DNA of 64,000 nucleotides from JAXMHN01 sp964578605 (GCA_964578605.1 CAZODO010000001.1:1-64000); one strand, 5' to 3'. Numbered from the stretch's first letter, positions 1 through 9,045 are shown. A program made the numbers and translations. The notes: generated by a model not told the origin, from the sequence alone.

Positions 1-975
1 CATCTGGAGATCGCGTTCGACCGGCTGATTGAGGGTGGTGAGATAATTGCCGACCATCATGGCGCTGGCGCCTGCCACGAACATCATGCTTTGGAGATCG
101 CGCAGGTTCACCGCTCGGCCCCCCGCGACCATGATCTCCTGGCGCGGCAAGATCAGCCGGAAGCACGCGATGGACTTGAGGATTTCCAGCGGGGCCAGAG
201 GCGGATTGCTGGCGTAGGGCGTGCCGGGGACCGCATTGAGAACGTTAATCGGCACGACATGCGCCCCGATGTCCCGCAGCGAAAACGCCAGCTCGCACCG
301 GTCTTCTCGCGTCTCGCCCATTCCCAGGATCCCACCGGAACAGATCTTAATTCCGGCGTCCTTCAAATGCCGGATGGTCTGGACGCGATCTTGATAAGAA
401 TGCGTCGTGCAGACTTGAGGGTAAAAGCGTTCGGACGTCTCGAGGTTATGGTTGTAGCACTCGAGCCCGGCTTCTTTCAGGCGCCGGGCCACGTTTGGGT
501 TCCGGATGATCCCGAGCGAAGCGTCCGGACGCACTTTGCCGCTGTCCTTTAACTCGGACAGTTGCTGGCAGATGGCATCGAGGATCGGCCCTTCTTCGAG
601 CCCGCGCCACGCGGCGACAATTCCCAGGCCGGTCACGCCATTGGCTTTGGCTTCGTCCGCTGCGCGAAGCATCGGTTCGGACTCGATGAGGCTGTATCGC
701 GGCGAATCGGTTTGGTAGGAAGCGGATTGCGCGCAGAACTTGCAGTTTTCAGAACACCCGCCGGCCTTGATATTGACGATGGAACAAAGGTGAATCTTGT
801 TGCCCTTGAAATGCTCCCGCACGCGGTTGGCCCACGACATCAAATCGTAAATATCGGTGCAGCTTTCCAAACCGAACAGCCAGCGGCCTTCTTCGCGTTC
901 GAGGCTGCCGCCTGCCAGAACGCGCTGGCCAAGATCTGCGATGCGTTCGTGATTCGACTTCGATCCATTCGTCAT
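1..975 (-). CDS. bioB: Biotin synthase, 3' end cut by the window edge
   Basis: Radical-SAM enzyme that inserts sulfur into dethiobiotin, the last step of biotin synthesis, in the cytoplasm. The frame starts at ATG 975 and runs off the left edge, leaving about 325 codons; the family is about 320-350 residues, so little is missing. The radical-SAM cysteines C74, C78 and C81 lie in the motif CSENCKFC, followed by AQS as in BioB. Further on come the conserved stretches YNHNLETS, GILGMGE, NVLNAVPGTP and the C-terminal MFVAGA. The gene is divergent from ruvX across about 120 bp. No other bio gene is visible in the window. Confidence 0.95.
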   Translation of the reverse strand, partial: MTNGSKSNHERIADLGQRVLAGGSLEREEGRWLFGLESCTDIYDLMSWANRVREHFKGNKIHLCSIVNIKAGGCSENCKFCAQSASYQTDSPRYSLIESEPMLRAADEAKANGVTGLGIVAAWRGLEEGPILDAICQQLSELKDSGKVRPDASLGIIRNPNVARRLKEAGLECYNHNLETSERFYPQVCTTHSYQDRVQTIRHLKDAGIKICSGGILGMGETREDRCELAFSLRDIGAHVVPINVLNAVPGTPYASNPPLAPLEILKSIACFRLILPRQEIMVAGGRAVNLRDLQSMMFVAGASAMMVGNYLTTLNQPVERDLQM

Positions 976-1096
976 GCAGGAAGGCTAACAATTGCGCGGC
1001 GCTGCGCAAGGGCGCGCTGGCCGGGACGGTGCCCTGAGCCCGTTCCCGGTGGACAATTCGCTTGCCAGAGGGGGGGGCAGCTTCCAGGTTGGGTTC

Positions 1097-1513
1097 ATGC
1101 GGGTTTTGGCCATCGATCACGGCAGCGTCCGGATGGGGATCGCGCTCAGCGACGAAATGGGGATTGTCGCGCAGCCGTTGGAGTCCGTTCCGGCCGAACC
1201 GCGAAGCCAATTCCTCGCGCGTTTGCAGGAGCTCCTGCGCGAACGACGCGTGGACCTCATCCTGGTGGGCATGCCTCGGAATATGGATGGCAGCTACGGC
1301 CCGGCCGCTGCGAAGGTCCGCGAGTTCGTTCAGGAGTTGGAGAGGGTTGTTTCGGTCCCGATTCGCACCTGGGACGAGCGGCTGACGTCCGCGCAAGCCA
1401 ATCGGATGCTTATCCAAGCGGACGTGCGCCGGTCGGATCGCCGGGCGAAAGTGGACAAGACGGCGGCGGCCATTCTGCTTCAGAGCTACCTTGATAGTTG
1501 CCAAGGCGGCTGA
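1097..1513 (+). CDS. ruvX: RuvX/YqgF-family Holliday junction resolvase-like nuclease
   Basis: 138-aa RNase H-fold protein of the RuvX/YqgF family, associated with pre-16S rRNA processing and Holliday junction resolution. It opens with the typical RVLAIDHGSVRMGIALSD, where the Asp of the IDHG motif is the first catalytic residue. LVGMPRNMDGSYGP follows in the middle and the WDERLTSAQA motif near residue 95. ATG 1097 was chosen over longer in-frame starts because the family begins directly at this strand and a purine-rich stretch lies about 15 bases upstream. Its length matches the family norm of about 140 residues. Confidence 0.93.
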   Translation: MRVLAIDHGSVRMGIALSDEMGIVAQPLESVPAEPRSQFLARLQELLRERRVDLILVGMPRNMDGSYGPAAAKVREFVQELERVVSVPIRTWDERLTSAQANRMLIQADVRRSDRRAKVDKTAAAILLQSYLDSCQGG

Positions 1514-1649
1514 TCGGCGCTGTGGGCCGCCCTCCATCTGTTCCCGAGCAGGCGTCCAGGTGTTGTTCAAAGGGCAAAACATGGACCCCTCCCAATTGTG
1601 CGGCCGCCACGTTCCCTTATCGTTCGGTCACACCGCGCGATTCTCCCCG

Positions 1650-2033
1650 TCAGACCTGAGTCTGTTTTTGATAAGCAGAGGGCGCCAGCAACGCGTCCAG
1701 TTCGGACGGGTTGCTAAGCTTTACCTTGAAGAACCACCCACCGCTGTAAGGTTCGGCGTTCACCAGGGCCGGATCCTTCACGACAGCATCGTTGACCTCG
1801 ACGACTTCCCCCGAAACCGGCGCGTAAATGTCGCTGGCCGTCTTGACGGATTCGACGACCGCGCATGACTCGCCTGCTTTGAGTTGGCGCCCTTTGTCGG
1901 GCAGTTCGACGAATACAATGTCGGTCAACTCGTGTTGGGCGTGGTCGGTAATCCCGATCGTGGCGAACTGACCCTCAGCCCGCACCCACTCGTGAGTCTT
2001 CGCGTATTTCAGATCCCCAGGAATGTTGCTCAT
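1650..2033 (-). CDS. gcvH: Glycine cleavage system H protein
   Basis: 127-aa lipoyl carrier that shuttles the aminomethyl group between the P, T and L proteins of glycine cleavage. The lipoylation site is K64 in the motif ESVKTASDIYAPVSG, and the N-terminal KYAKTHEWV is typical of GcvH. ATG 2033 gives exactly the family length; a longer open frame upstream is an overlap with gcvT. The gene lies 38 bp downstream of gcvT in the same direction and is therefore probably co-transcribed. No gcvP is seen in the window. Confidence 0.96.
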   Translation of the reverse strand: MSNIPGDLKYAKTHEWVRAEGQFATIGITDHAQHELTDIVFVELPDKGRQLKAGESCAVVESVKTASDIYAPVSGEVVEVNDAVVKDPALVNAEPYSGGWFFKVKLSNPSELDALLAPSAYQKQTQV

Positions 2034-2071
2034 ATAATGGGTGTCAGGTGTAAGCGCCGCTGTGCTATTCG

Positions 2072-3211
2072 TCAAACTGCTTTCCGGTAGATCGGCTTCG
2101 GCACGACCGTGGCGGGTGCGACTTTGCCCCGGATTTCGATGCTCAACGCCGTTCCGGGCGCCGCGAACTCTTTGCGGACGTAACCCAGGCCTATGCCAAG
2201 GTTCAGGGACGGGCTTTGCGTCCCGCTCGTCGCTTCGCCAATCCGCTCTTGCGAACCGGCGGCGCGGATGGGGTAGCCCGGCCGTGGAGGGGCCGTTTTT
2301 TCGGTCATCGAAAACGCGATGCATTTGCTCCCAACGCCATTCTCCTTTTGAGCAAGAAGAACCGTCCGTCCCGTAAACTCCGGTTTCTGCAAAGCGACAA
2401 AACTGCCCAGCCCGGCCTCGATCGGGGTTCTCTTTTCGTCCAGTTCGTGTCCATAGAGCGGGTAACACATTTCGGTTCGAAGCGTGTCGCGGGCCCCCAG
2501 ACCGCACGGGATCAGCCCGAAGGGGCGCCCCGCCTCGAGCACCGTGATCCAAACGTTCTCGATAAGTTCGGCGGGCGCCACCAATTCGAACCCATCCTCC
2601 CCGGTATACCCTGTGCGAGCGATCCAAACGGAGCTGTTGCCATAGGGAAAAGCTGCCAGTTCATTCTTCCGCAGGGCAGTCGGGTGCGCCGCTGCAGTCC
2701 CCGCGAGCGCTGGCGCGGGGAAGCAACGATCGATAAACTCCGCCACCTTGGGCCCTTGCACCGCCATGGCGCCGCGTTGCTCGGACGCGTTGACAAGGTT
2801 GACAAGGTTTCGTCCCGGGAAGCGCGCCAGTTGGCGTTCGAGCCAGGCCAGGTCATGCGCCACGCGGGAGGCGTTCACGATCAGCAGGTAACCGATCGGT
2901 TCGATCCGGTAGGCATAGAGGTCATCGATCACGCCACCCGATTCGTTGCACATCAAGGTGTACTGCCCTCGGCCGACGTCACATTTGGCAAGGTCATTGG
3001 TCAAGGCGCCGTTCAGGAACTCCAGCGCCGCCGGGCCGGTCACGAAAACCTCGCCCATATGCGAGATGTCGAAAAGACCCGCCGCCTTCCGGACCGCCAG
3101 ATGCTCATGAATAATCCCGGAATACTGGACGGGCATGTCCCATCCGCCAAATTCGACCAACCGGGCGCCCAGCTTCTGATGGGTCGCCCACAGGGGAGTG
3201 CGTTTCAACAT
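2072..3211 (-). CDS. gcvT: Aminomethyltransferase (glycine cleavage T protein)
   Basis: 379-aa tetrahydrofolate-dependent aminomethyltransferase that takes the methylene group from lipoyl-GcvH and makes 5,10-methylene-THF. The start KRTPLWATHQKLGARLVEFGGWDMPVQY is the family signature, and IAFDISHMGE-like (LFDISHMGEV), GYTGEDGFE and GLGARDTLR are all present. It is at the family length of about 370. It sits 26 bp downstream of the flavin reductase gene and 38 bp upstream of gcvH, making a three-gene minus-strand operon. Confidence 0.96.
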   Translation of the reverse strand: MLKRTPLWATHQKLGARLVEFGGWDMPVQYSGIIHEHLAVRKAAGLFDISHMGEVFVTGPAALEFLNGALTNDLAKCDVGRGQYTLMCNESGGVIDDLYAYRIEPIGYLLIVNASRVAHDLAWLERQLARFPGRNLVNLVNASEQRGAMAVQGPKVAEFIDRCFPAPALAGTAAAHPTALRKNELAAFPYGNSSVWIARTGYTGEDGFELVAPAELIENVWITVLEAGRPFGLIPCGLGARDTLRTEMCYPLYGHELDEKRTPIEAGLGSFVALQKPEFTGRTVLLAQKENGVGSKCIAFSMTEKTAPPRPGYPIRAAGSQERIGEATSGTQSPSLNLGIGLGYVRKEFAAPGTALSIEIRGKVAPATVVPKPIYRKAV

Positions 3212-3237
3212 AAGTCAAGGTGTGCGAGGCGTGCGGT

Positions 3238-3954
3238 TCATCCCCATTTTTCGGTTCGAACCTGTTCTTTGGGAACGCCGATGCTCTCGCGGACAAAAGA
3301 TTCCGTCGCTTCGACAAACGCGGTGGGGCCACACGCATAGAAGATGGTCCGGGATGAATCCTGGACCTGCTCGCGGATCCACTCCGCGTCAATGCGTCCG
3401 CAACGCCCCGGCCAGGGCTCTTCCGCGGCCGGGCGTGTGCACGTGACGTAGAATTTGAACCGCTTGTTTTCCATCTCGAGCTGGCGGAATTCGTCTTTGA
3501 AAATAATGTCTCGCGGCGTCCGCACGCTATAGAGGACTGTGATCTTGGTTTCCACGCCCCGCCGTGTCGCTTCGCGGACGAATCCGCGGAACGGAGTTAC
3601 GCCGGAACCCCCCGCAATGCAAATCAAATGCTTGTCCGGTTCAAAGACCGGCACGAACCGCCCCGACGGCCCCAGCACGCCCACCCGGTTGCCCGCCTTC
3701 GCCCAATCCACAATCCGCGTGCCCATCTTGCCGTCGCGCTTGACCGTGACATCGTAATAGCCGCGGTCCAGCGCGCACGAGGAGAGGGAGTAGGCGCGCT
3801 TGTACTGCGGATCATCCGGCCAGAAGATCGTGACAAACTGCCCGGTCTTGAAGTCGACATCGTATCCGGCTGGCCACCGCAACTTGACCGTCTTTGTGTC
3901 CGGCAATTCGTATGTGGCCGACTCCACCAACATTTCAACAATTTCCTTTGCCAT
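3238..3954 (-). CDS. FAD/NAD(P)-binding ferredoxin-reductase-type oxidoreductase
   Basis: 238-aa reductase of the ferredoxin-NADP reductase superfamily. The FAD-binding motif RAYSLSS lies at residues 53-59, the NAD(P)-binding GGSGVTPFR at 115-123, and the C-terminal CGP at 208-210. Unlike phthalate dioxygenase-type reductases it has no plant-type 2Fe-2S domain at either end, so it must pass electrons to a separate partner. It is the first gene of an apparent operon with gcvT and gcvH. Its partner is unknown; a link to lipoamide or folate redox chemistry is only an inference from position. It could also be a general reductase that happens to share a promoter. Confidence 0.85.
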   Translation of the reverse strand: MAKEIVEMLVESATYELPDTKTVKLRWPAGYDVDFKTGQFVTIFWPDDPQYKRAYSLSSCALDRGYYDVTVKRDGKMGTRIVDWAKAGNRVGVLGPSGRFVPVFEPDKHLICIAGGSGVTPFRGFVREATRRGVETKITVLYSVRTPRDIIFKDEFRQLEMENKRFKFYVTCTRPAAEEPWPGRCGRIDAEWIREQVQDSSRTIFYACGPTAFVEATESFVRESIGVPKEQVRTEKWG

Positions 3955-4086
3955 ACAATGATTACGCGAGAATGGTTTCCACGCGCGGGCTCATTTCGGG
4001 AACTGGTTTTCCTTTAGGCGCCGCGGTTCAAGACTACACCGCCTGCCCAGAACTATTCCAGCTTGAACACGTGCCCCCCCTCTTCC

Positions 4087-5238
4087 TCAGCGCGGCATGG
4101 GCCAGACCCGGCGCCCCGAACGGCCATCAAACACGAAGGCTTGCGACAGATCCAACGCGGCGGAAATCGCCCCGCTTTGTGGCACCGGAGTTGAACCGAC
4201 GACTCGGACGCTGAATTCCATGCCGCCGCCGCGCAGCCAGACGTGCGTTTCCCATCCCATCGGTTCAACCGCTTCGATCCGGCTCCGGAGAACCACTTCA
4301 CCGGGCCTGTTGGGTTCTCCCGGCGCCAGCAACCTCAGGTGCTCCGGGCGCAACCCGAGGACCACTGATCCCCTGTGCACCTCCGTTTCGCCCACGGCCT
4401 GTGGCAGGTCCCACAATGCGTCTGGAGCCTCCTGCCGCCCATCCTCCGCTTGCCACCGGAACGTCCGTCTGCCCGCGCTGGATTCAATGATGCCTGCGAA
4501 AAGATTGAGCGGTGGCGAACCAAAGAAGCTCCCGACGAACAGGTTGTTCGGGCTGCGGTAAAGCTCGAGCGGCTTGCCCGTCTGCTCGATCACACCGGCG
4601 CGGATCACGGCGATCCGGTCTCCCAAACTCATGGCTTCCGCCTGGTCATGGGTGACGTAAATCATGGTCGTGCCGAGTTCCCGGTGCACCCGGGTGATTT
4701 CCCTCCGCATTTGGGCGCGCAACGGCGCGTCCAGTTGCGAAAGGGGTTCGTCCAACAGGAAGACTCGCGGCCTTAGAACGAGCGACCGTCCTAAAGCCGT
4801 TCGCTGCCGTTCGCCTCCCGAAAGAGCGTCAGGTCGACGGTCCAGCAGCGGCTCCAATCCAAGGAAGCTGGCGGCTTCGCTCACTCTGCGACCGATTTCC
4901 GCCTTGGGCACTTTTCGCAGTTCCAGCCCAAATGCCAGGTTGGCGCGGACGGTCATGTGCGGATAGAGCGAGTGCTCCTGGAAGATCATGGCGACCCCGC
5001 GGTCCTGGGGCGGGACCTGGGTGACGTCGACCCCGCCAATGGAGATCGTGCCGCGCGAGGGCTGGTCCAGCCCGGCAATTAACCGAAGGAGGGTGGTCTT
5101 TCCGGATCCCGATGGCCCGACCAGAACGAGCAATTCCCGTTCAGCCACGGCGAGTTCAACCCCGTCCAGCGCCGGGACCTCCCGGCCGTGATCCGGGAAC
5201 GATTTCGAGACCTTGTCAATGACCACCCAAGGCATCAC
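4087..5238 (-). CDS. ABC transporter ATP-binding protein, MalK/UgpC type
   Basis: 383-aa ATPase subunit of a carbohydrate-type ABC importer (CUT1). It has Walker A GPSGSGKTT at residues 41-49, a Q-loop FQEHSLYPHMTV near 87, the signature LSGGERQR at 139-146, Walker B VFLLDEP at 159-165 and the H-loop THDQAEAM. A C-terminal TOBE-like domain (about 240-370) carries GLRPEHLRL, typical of MalK/UgpC. No permease or binding-protein gene lies next to it, so it may serve several importers, as MsmK/UgpC-type ATPases are known to do. The tandem 11-bp array lies about 95 bp upstream of its start. Confidence 0.93.
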   Translation of the reverse strand: MMPWVVIDKVSKSFPDHGREVPALDGVELAVAERELLVLVGPSGSGKTTLLRLIAGLDQPSRGTISIGGVDVTQVPPQDRGVAMIFQEHSLYPHMTVRANLAFGLELRKVPKAEIGRRVSEAASFLGLEPLLDRRPDALSGGERQRTALGRSLVLRPRVFLLDEPLSQLDAPLRAQMRREITRVHRELGTTMIYVTHDQAEAMSLGDRIAVIRAGVIEQTGKPLELYRSPNNLFVGSFFGSPPLNLFAGIIESSAGRRTFRWQAEDGRQEAPDALWDLPQAVGETEVHRGSVVLGLRPEHLRLLAPGEPNRPGEVVLRSRIEAVEPMGWETHVWLRGGGMEFSVRVVGSTPVPQSGAISAALDLSQAFVFDGRSGRRVWPMPR

Positions 5239-5332
5239 ACCCGAGTTTCGGCCGTGTCGGCGCGGCTTGTCGAGCGGGAACGAAGCGGGGTTTGACCCGG
5301 ACTGAGCGGCGTTCAGAGCGGGGTCCCTTCGG

Positions 5333-5427
5333 ATATAACACGTATATAACAGGTATTTAACACGTATTTAACTCGATTGGCGAACGTGTTATATGCCTGT
5401 CAAATACGTGTAAATTACGAGGTAAAT
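5333..5427. repeat. 11-bp tandem array with central inversion, site 1
   Basis: Four 11-bp units run from 5333 to 5376 (atataacacgt, atataacaggt, atttaacacgt, atttaactcga). After a 7-bp spacer, four more units occupy 5384-5427 in the opposite orientation (acgtgttatat, gcctgtcaaat, acgtgtaaatt, acgaggtaaat). Pairing units as an ordinary inverted repeat matches about 26 of 33 positions by eye; pairing unit k with unit k in the same order matches about 37 of 44. The array lies between the divergent ABC ATPase and P-type ATPase genes and is much more AT-rich than its surroundings. No known element was recognised. Confidence 0.85.
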
Positions 5428-5433
5428 CCGAAT

Positions 5434-5504
5434 AGGGCGGGTCGGTTCGGCCCGCCCTCTGAGCTGAACAAATGGGCAGGGCCGGCCCGGCAGGCCAGCC
5501 CTGC
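5434..5504. repeat. Two GC-rich palindromes upstream of the P-type ATPase
   Basis: The first palindrome pairs AGGGCGGG (5434-5441) with CCCGCCCT (5451-5458) across a 9-nt loop. The second pairs GCAGGGC (5476-5482) with GCCCTGC (5498-5504). They follow the 11-bp array directly and fill the space before the copA-like start at 5553. They resemble the GC-rich palindromes at 11.46 and 38.3-38.5 kb and may be copies of a short dispersed repeat. They are not followed by a T run, so termination is unlikely. Confidence 0.5.
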
Positions 5505-5552
5505 TTCCACGCCATTTGACGGGACGCCCTTGGGTGCCCCAGATTAGGGGAC

Positions 5553-7865
5553 ATGTCTATGGGAGCGGGACTTGAGGCAAAAACAGAGCCACGGGACATG
5601 GCCCCCTCGCGCGCTGCGACGCGGCTAATCGTCCGGGGAATGACCTGCAGCGGGTGCGCTCGGAAAGTGACCCAGGCGTTGCGGAACGTCCCGGGCATTG
5701 ACGGCGCGGACGTGCAGTTGGACGAAGGGCGCGCCGTTGTGCAATGGCAGCCGGACATCCTCGTCGATGAAGACGCGCTGGTCCAGGCCGTGGGAAGAGC
5801 GGGGTTCCAGGCGCGGGTGGTCGGGGCGGGCGCTGGAGAAGCGGCCAGCAAATGGTCGCCGTTCTCCGGATGGCAGTTCAATGTCATCCTGGGCTCCATC
5901 CTCACCTTGCCGTTGTTCGTCCTCGAATGGGGGTTGGGAGTGGGCACGCAGCGCTGGTACCACTGGCTGGCATTCGCGCTCGTCCTGCCTATTCAGATCC
6001 TTTGCGGCGCGCGATTTTACCGGGGCGCCTGGAACCAGCTCAAGATTGGCAGTTCCAACATGGACACCCTGGTGGTGCTCGGGTCTACGGCGGCGTTTGC
6101 CTACAGCACCTGGGGTTTGTTTGCCGGCGTGCCCGGGCACTTGTTCTTCATGGAATCGGCGTCGATCATCACGCTCATCAGCGTTGGCCATTGGATGGAA
6201 TCGAAGGTGAGCGCGCGGGCGGCGAAATCGTTGAAGGCCTTGCTGAATCTTTCGCCACCGACAGCGCGCTGGCTCGATCCTGGTGGCGCGGAGGTGGAAG
6301 TGCCGGTTTCGCAGCTCAGGGTGGGTAATCAGGTGGTGATCAAACCGGGGGACCGGGTGCCGATTGACAGCGAGGTGGTGGAAGGGGCGTCGATCGTAGA
6401 CGAGTCCATGCTCACGGGCGAATCGATGCCGGTGAACAAGAATATCGGCGCGAGGATTTACGGGGGCACAGTCAACATGCATGGGTGGCTGCTGGGGCGG
6501 GTGGCCGCCACCGGAGAGGGCACCGCGTTGGCCCAGATTATCGCCGTCGTTCAGCGAGCCCAAACAAGCCGGGCGAACATTCAGAAGCTTGGCGATCGCG
6601 TCAGCAGCATCTTTGTCCCCGTGGTGGTCCTGGTTGCGCTGGGCGCAGGGCTCGGGTGGGGGTTGGCTCCCGAGAGCGCCCGCGCGGTCAGCGACTGGAT
6701 GGAGCCGTTTCTCTGGCGCGCGCACCACCCGGCCGGGACCCTTGCGGCGGCCATCTACCATGCGGTGGCCGTCCTGATCATTGCGTGTCCTTGCGCCATG
6801 GGGCTCGCGACGCCGATCGCAATCATGGCGGGGGCGAACGTCGCCGCGGAGCGCGGCATCCTCATCCGGGACGGCGTGGCGCTCGAGAAGACCGGCACCG
6901 TTACCTCGGTGCTGTTCGACAAGACCGGGACACTGACGCACGGGCGAATGGGCTTGGCCGGCAGCGAGGATTTTCTTGATCCAGGGGCGCAGCCGGCCGG
7001 GTTCCACAAGATCGCGGCGTCGCTCGGCCGTCCGTCCAATCACCCTCTGAGCCAGGCCGTGGCCGGATTGTCGAACGTGACCTTCCCGGCGAACGATTGG
7101 GAAGAGGTCCGGGGGGCTGGCGTCCAGGCCCGGTTGGACATTCCAGAGCCGGGTTTGCACGGGGCGTTGTGGCGCCTGGGTTCGCTGGCCTGGATGCGTG
7201 CTTCCGAGGTCGATCTCTCGCCGGGGGCGGCCTTTATCGAAAAGTGGTCCGGACGCGGCGCGACGCTTCTCGCGGTGGCGGCGGACCGGCGATTGATTGG
7301 ACTCCTGGCTTTGCGCGACACGATCAAGGAGGCGGCGAAGGAGGTGGTCGAAACGCTGGCACGGCAGGGCATCACGCCTTACATGGTCACGGGGGACAAC
7401 CAGGCCACGGCAGCGGCGATTGCCGCGCAAGTCGGTATCCCGCCGGAGAATGTCTTTGCTGAGGTCCGGCCAGAGGCGAAGGCAACGGTGGTTCAGCGAT
7501 TGCAGGAGCGCGGCGCGCACGTGGCCTTTGTCGGGGATGGAATTAACGACGCTCCGGCGCTGGAACAAGCGGACCTGGGCATCGCGGTGGCGAAGGCAAG
7601 CGACGTGGCCCGGGAAGCCGCCGACATGATTCTGCTGAACTCCGACATTCATGCGGTGCCCGAGTCTTTGGCGCTCGCCCAGGCGACGTTGCGGACGATT
7701 AAGCAGAATCTGTTCTGGGCCTTCTTCTACAACGCGTGCGGTGTTCCGCTGGCGGCGTTCGGGTTCCTGAGCCCGATTATGTCGGCGTTTGCCATGGGAG
7801 CCTCGGATTTGATTGTGATCGGGAACGCGTTGCGCTTGCGCCGTTGGAAGTTCAACCGGCGTTGA
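5553..7865 (+). CDS. copA: Heavy-metal P1B-type ATPase, copper-exporter type
   Basis: 770-aa membrane ATPase that exports Cu(I)-type ions. A single N-terminal HMA domain has GMTCSGC with C32 and C35. It is followed by paired membrane helices, the TGES loop near 289, the membrane CPC ion site (C412, P413, C414), the phosphorylation motif DKTGT at D456, the P1B-specific NHP near 496 and GDGIND at 661-666. The last helices contain MGASDLIVIGNALRL, close to the copper subgroup pattern, so copper is likely but silver is possible. ATG 5553 follows an AGGGGA-like ribosome site. No copper regulator or chaperone gene is adjacent. Confidence 0.94.
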   Translation: MSMGAGLEAKTEPRDMAPSRAATRLIVRGMTCSGCARKVTQALRNVPGIDGADVQLDEGRAVVQWQPDILVDEDALVQAVGRAGFQARVVGAGAGEAASKWSPFSGWQFNVILGSILTLPLFVLEWGLGVGTQRWYHWLAFALVLPIQILCGARFYRGAWNQLKIGSSNMDTLVVLGSTAAFAYSTWGLFAGVPGHLFFMESASIITLISVGHWMESKVSARAAKSLKALLNLSPPTARWLDPGGAEVEVPVSQLRVGNQVVIKPGDRVPIDSEVVEGASIVDESMLTGESMPVNKNIGARIYGGTVNMHGWLLGRVAATGEGTALAQIIAVVQRAQTSRANIQKLGDRVSSIFVPVVVLVALGAGLGWGLAPESARAVSDWMEPFLWRAHHPAGTLAAAIYHAVAVLIIACPCAMGLATPIAIMAGANVAAERGILIRDGVALEKTGTVTSVLFDKTGTLTHGRMGLAGSEDFLDPGAQPAGFHKIAASLGRPSNHPLSQAVAGLSNVTFPANDWEEVRGAGVQARLDIPEPGLHGALWRLGSLAWMRASEVDLSPGAAFIEKWSGRGATLLAVAADRRLIGLLALRDTIKEAAKEVVETLARQGITPYMVTGDNQATAAAIAAQVGIPPENVFAEVRPEAKATVVQRLQERGAHVAFVGDGINDAPALEQADLGIAVAKASDVAREAADMILLNSDIHAVPESLALAQATLRTIKQNLFWAFFYNACGVPLAAFGFLSPIMSAFAMGASDLIVIGNALRLRRWKFNRR

Positions 7866-8020
7866 GGTTTTGACAGGGATTCCGGGGCCCAAACCGCCGG
7901 CAGAGATGGATGCGGATCACCGGCCGGCACCCGATGGATTCGGCCCGCGAATTGTTGCTCGGCGAACAGGGCGGGATTAAGAATGTGATCGCGGTTGCTT
8001 GACGGATCAGGCGCCGCCGT

Positions 8021-8677
8021 ATGAGACGCATGATCGAGCATGGATGGATTGACATTTCGGTCCCCGTTTACCAGGGAATGGTCCACTGGCCGGGCGATCC
8101 CGAGTTCCAGTCCTGCCGTGTGCAAAGCCTGGATCGTGGCGACGTCTGCAACGTAACGCAGTTCTCGACGAGTGCCCATATTGGCACGCACATGGATGCC
8201 CCGGCGCATTTTCTGCAGGACGGCGTTGGGATCGATCAGGCGCCGCTTGAGGCCCTCATTGGCGAGTGCCGCGTTCTCCAAATTCAGGACCCGGACGCGG
8301 TTCGCGTTGCAGAGCTGAAAGAGCAGCGCATCACACCCGGAGAGCGGATTCTTTTCAAGACCCGCAACTCCGCCCGGCGTTGGGAGAACCGGGAGTTCCA
8401 CGGAGACTTCGTCTATATCGCGGAAGAAGCCGCGAGGTTTCTCGCCGATCGCCACGTTCGCACCGTCGGAATCGATTACCTGTCCGTGGGGGGCTTCACC
8501 AAGGATGGACCCGAAACACACCGAGCTCTGCTGTCGGCCGGGATCTGGATCATTGAAGGCCTGGACCTGTCGCAAGTCAGCCCCGGGAGATATGAATTTG
8601 TGTGCCTCCCGCTCAAGCTCCGGGACAGCGACGGTGCGCCCGCGCGGGCCCTGGTGCGTCCGTTAGGAGCGCCATGA
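8021..8677 (+). CDS. Cyclase-family metal-dependent hydrolase (KynB-like)
   Basis: 218-aa protein of the cyclase/kynurenine formamidase family. The metal-binding motif HIGTHMDAPAHF starts at H53, with H57 and D59 as expected metal ligands. The N-terminal WIDISVPVYQGMVHWPGDP and the late IDYLSVGGF are family hallmarks. ATG 8030 is an equally good start, since neither has a strong ribosome site. Its stop overlaps the start of the next gene in an ATGA, so the two are translationally coupled. No tryptophan-degradation gene is nearby, so the substrate is unknown; other members act on cyclic amides or esters. Confidence 0.87.
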   Translation: MRRMIEHGWIDISVPVYQGMVHWPGDPEFQSCRVQSLDRGDVCNVTQFSTSAHIGTHMDAPAHFLQDGVGIDQAPLEALIGECRVLQIQDPDAVRVAELKEQRITPGERILFKTRNSARRWENREFHGDFVYIAEEAARFLADRHVRTVGIDYLSVGGFTKDGPETHRALLSAGIWIIEGLDLSQVSPGRYEFVCLPLKLRDSDGAPARALVRPLGAP

Positions 8678-9045
8678 AGTCCCGGCGTGACTATCTGCAA
8701 CGCGTCGCCGAGGAAGAGGTGTGCCGGATCGTTGACTCCCTGCCGGAGGAACTGCGTGCCAGGGCGGAACCGATTCCGTTGGTCTACGACAGCCGCAGCA
8801 CCGAGCAACTCGACGCGGAAGGGGTCGGTGATACACTGGGGCTGTTTGTCGGCGAGAACATCCTGGAGGCCGGCGAGGGGAGCGGCGGCTTGCCGGCCCA
8901 GATCATTTTGTACCTCGAGAACATCTGGTGGGAAGCGGAAGAGGACGAGGCCGTTTACCGGCGGGAGGTCCGCGCCACGTTCTTTCACGAGTTGGGCCAC
9001 TACTTGGGACTGGAGGAGATCGATCTCGAGGACCGCGGCCTATAG
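8674..9045 (+). CDS. Small zincin-type metallopeptidase (HExxH)
   Basis: 123-aa protein with FFHELGHYLGLEE near the C-terminus (H105, E106, H109), the layout of the small bacterial metallopeptidase family often annotated as possible zinc-dependent proteases (PF06262-like). There is no signal peptide or membrane segment, so it is probably cytoplasmic. ATG 8674 has the ribosome site TAGGAG and overlaps the stop of the cyclase gene (ATGA). Its stop meets the stop of gmhB on the other strand inside the palindrome CTATAG. Whether it is a true protease is unproven for the family. Confidence 0.85.
   Translation: MKSRRDYLQRVAEEEVCRIVDSLPEELRARAEPIPLVYDSRSTEQLDAEGVGDTLGLFVGENILEAGEGSGGLPAQIILYLENIWWEAEEDEAVYRREVRATFFHELGHYLGLEEIDLEDRGL

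Noticed and set aside
5625..7892. A 755-codon open frame on the minus strand opposite the P-type ATPase.
   Set aside because: It is the GC-rich antisense shadow of a gene with every P1B-ATPase motif; its product is arginine/histidine-rich with no recognisable domain.
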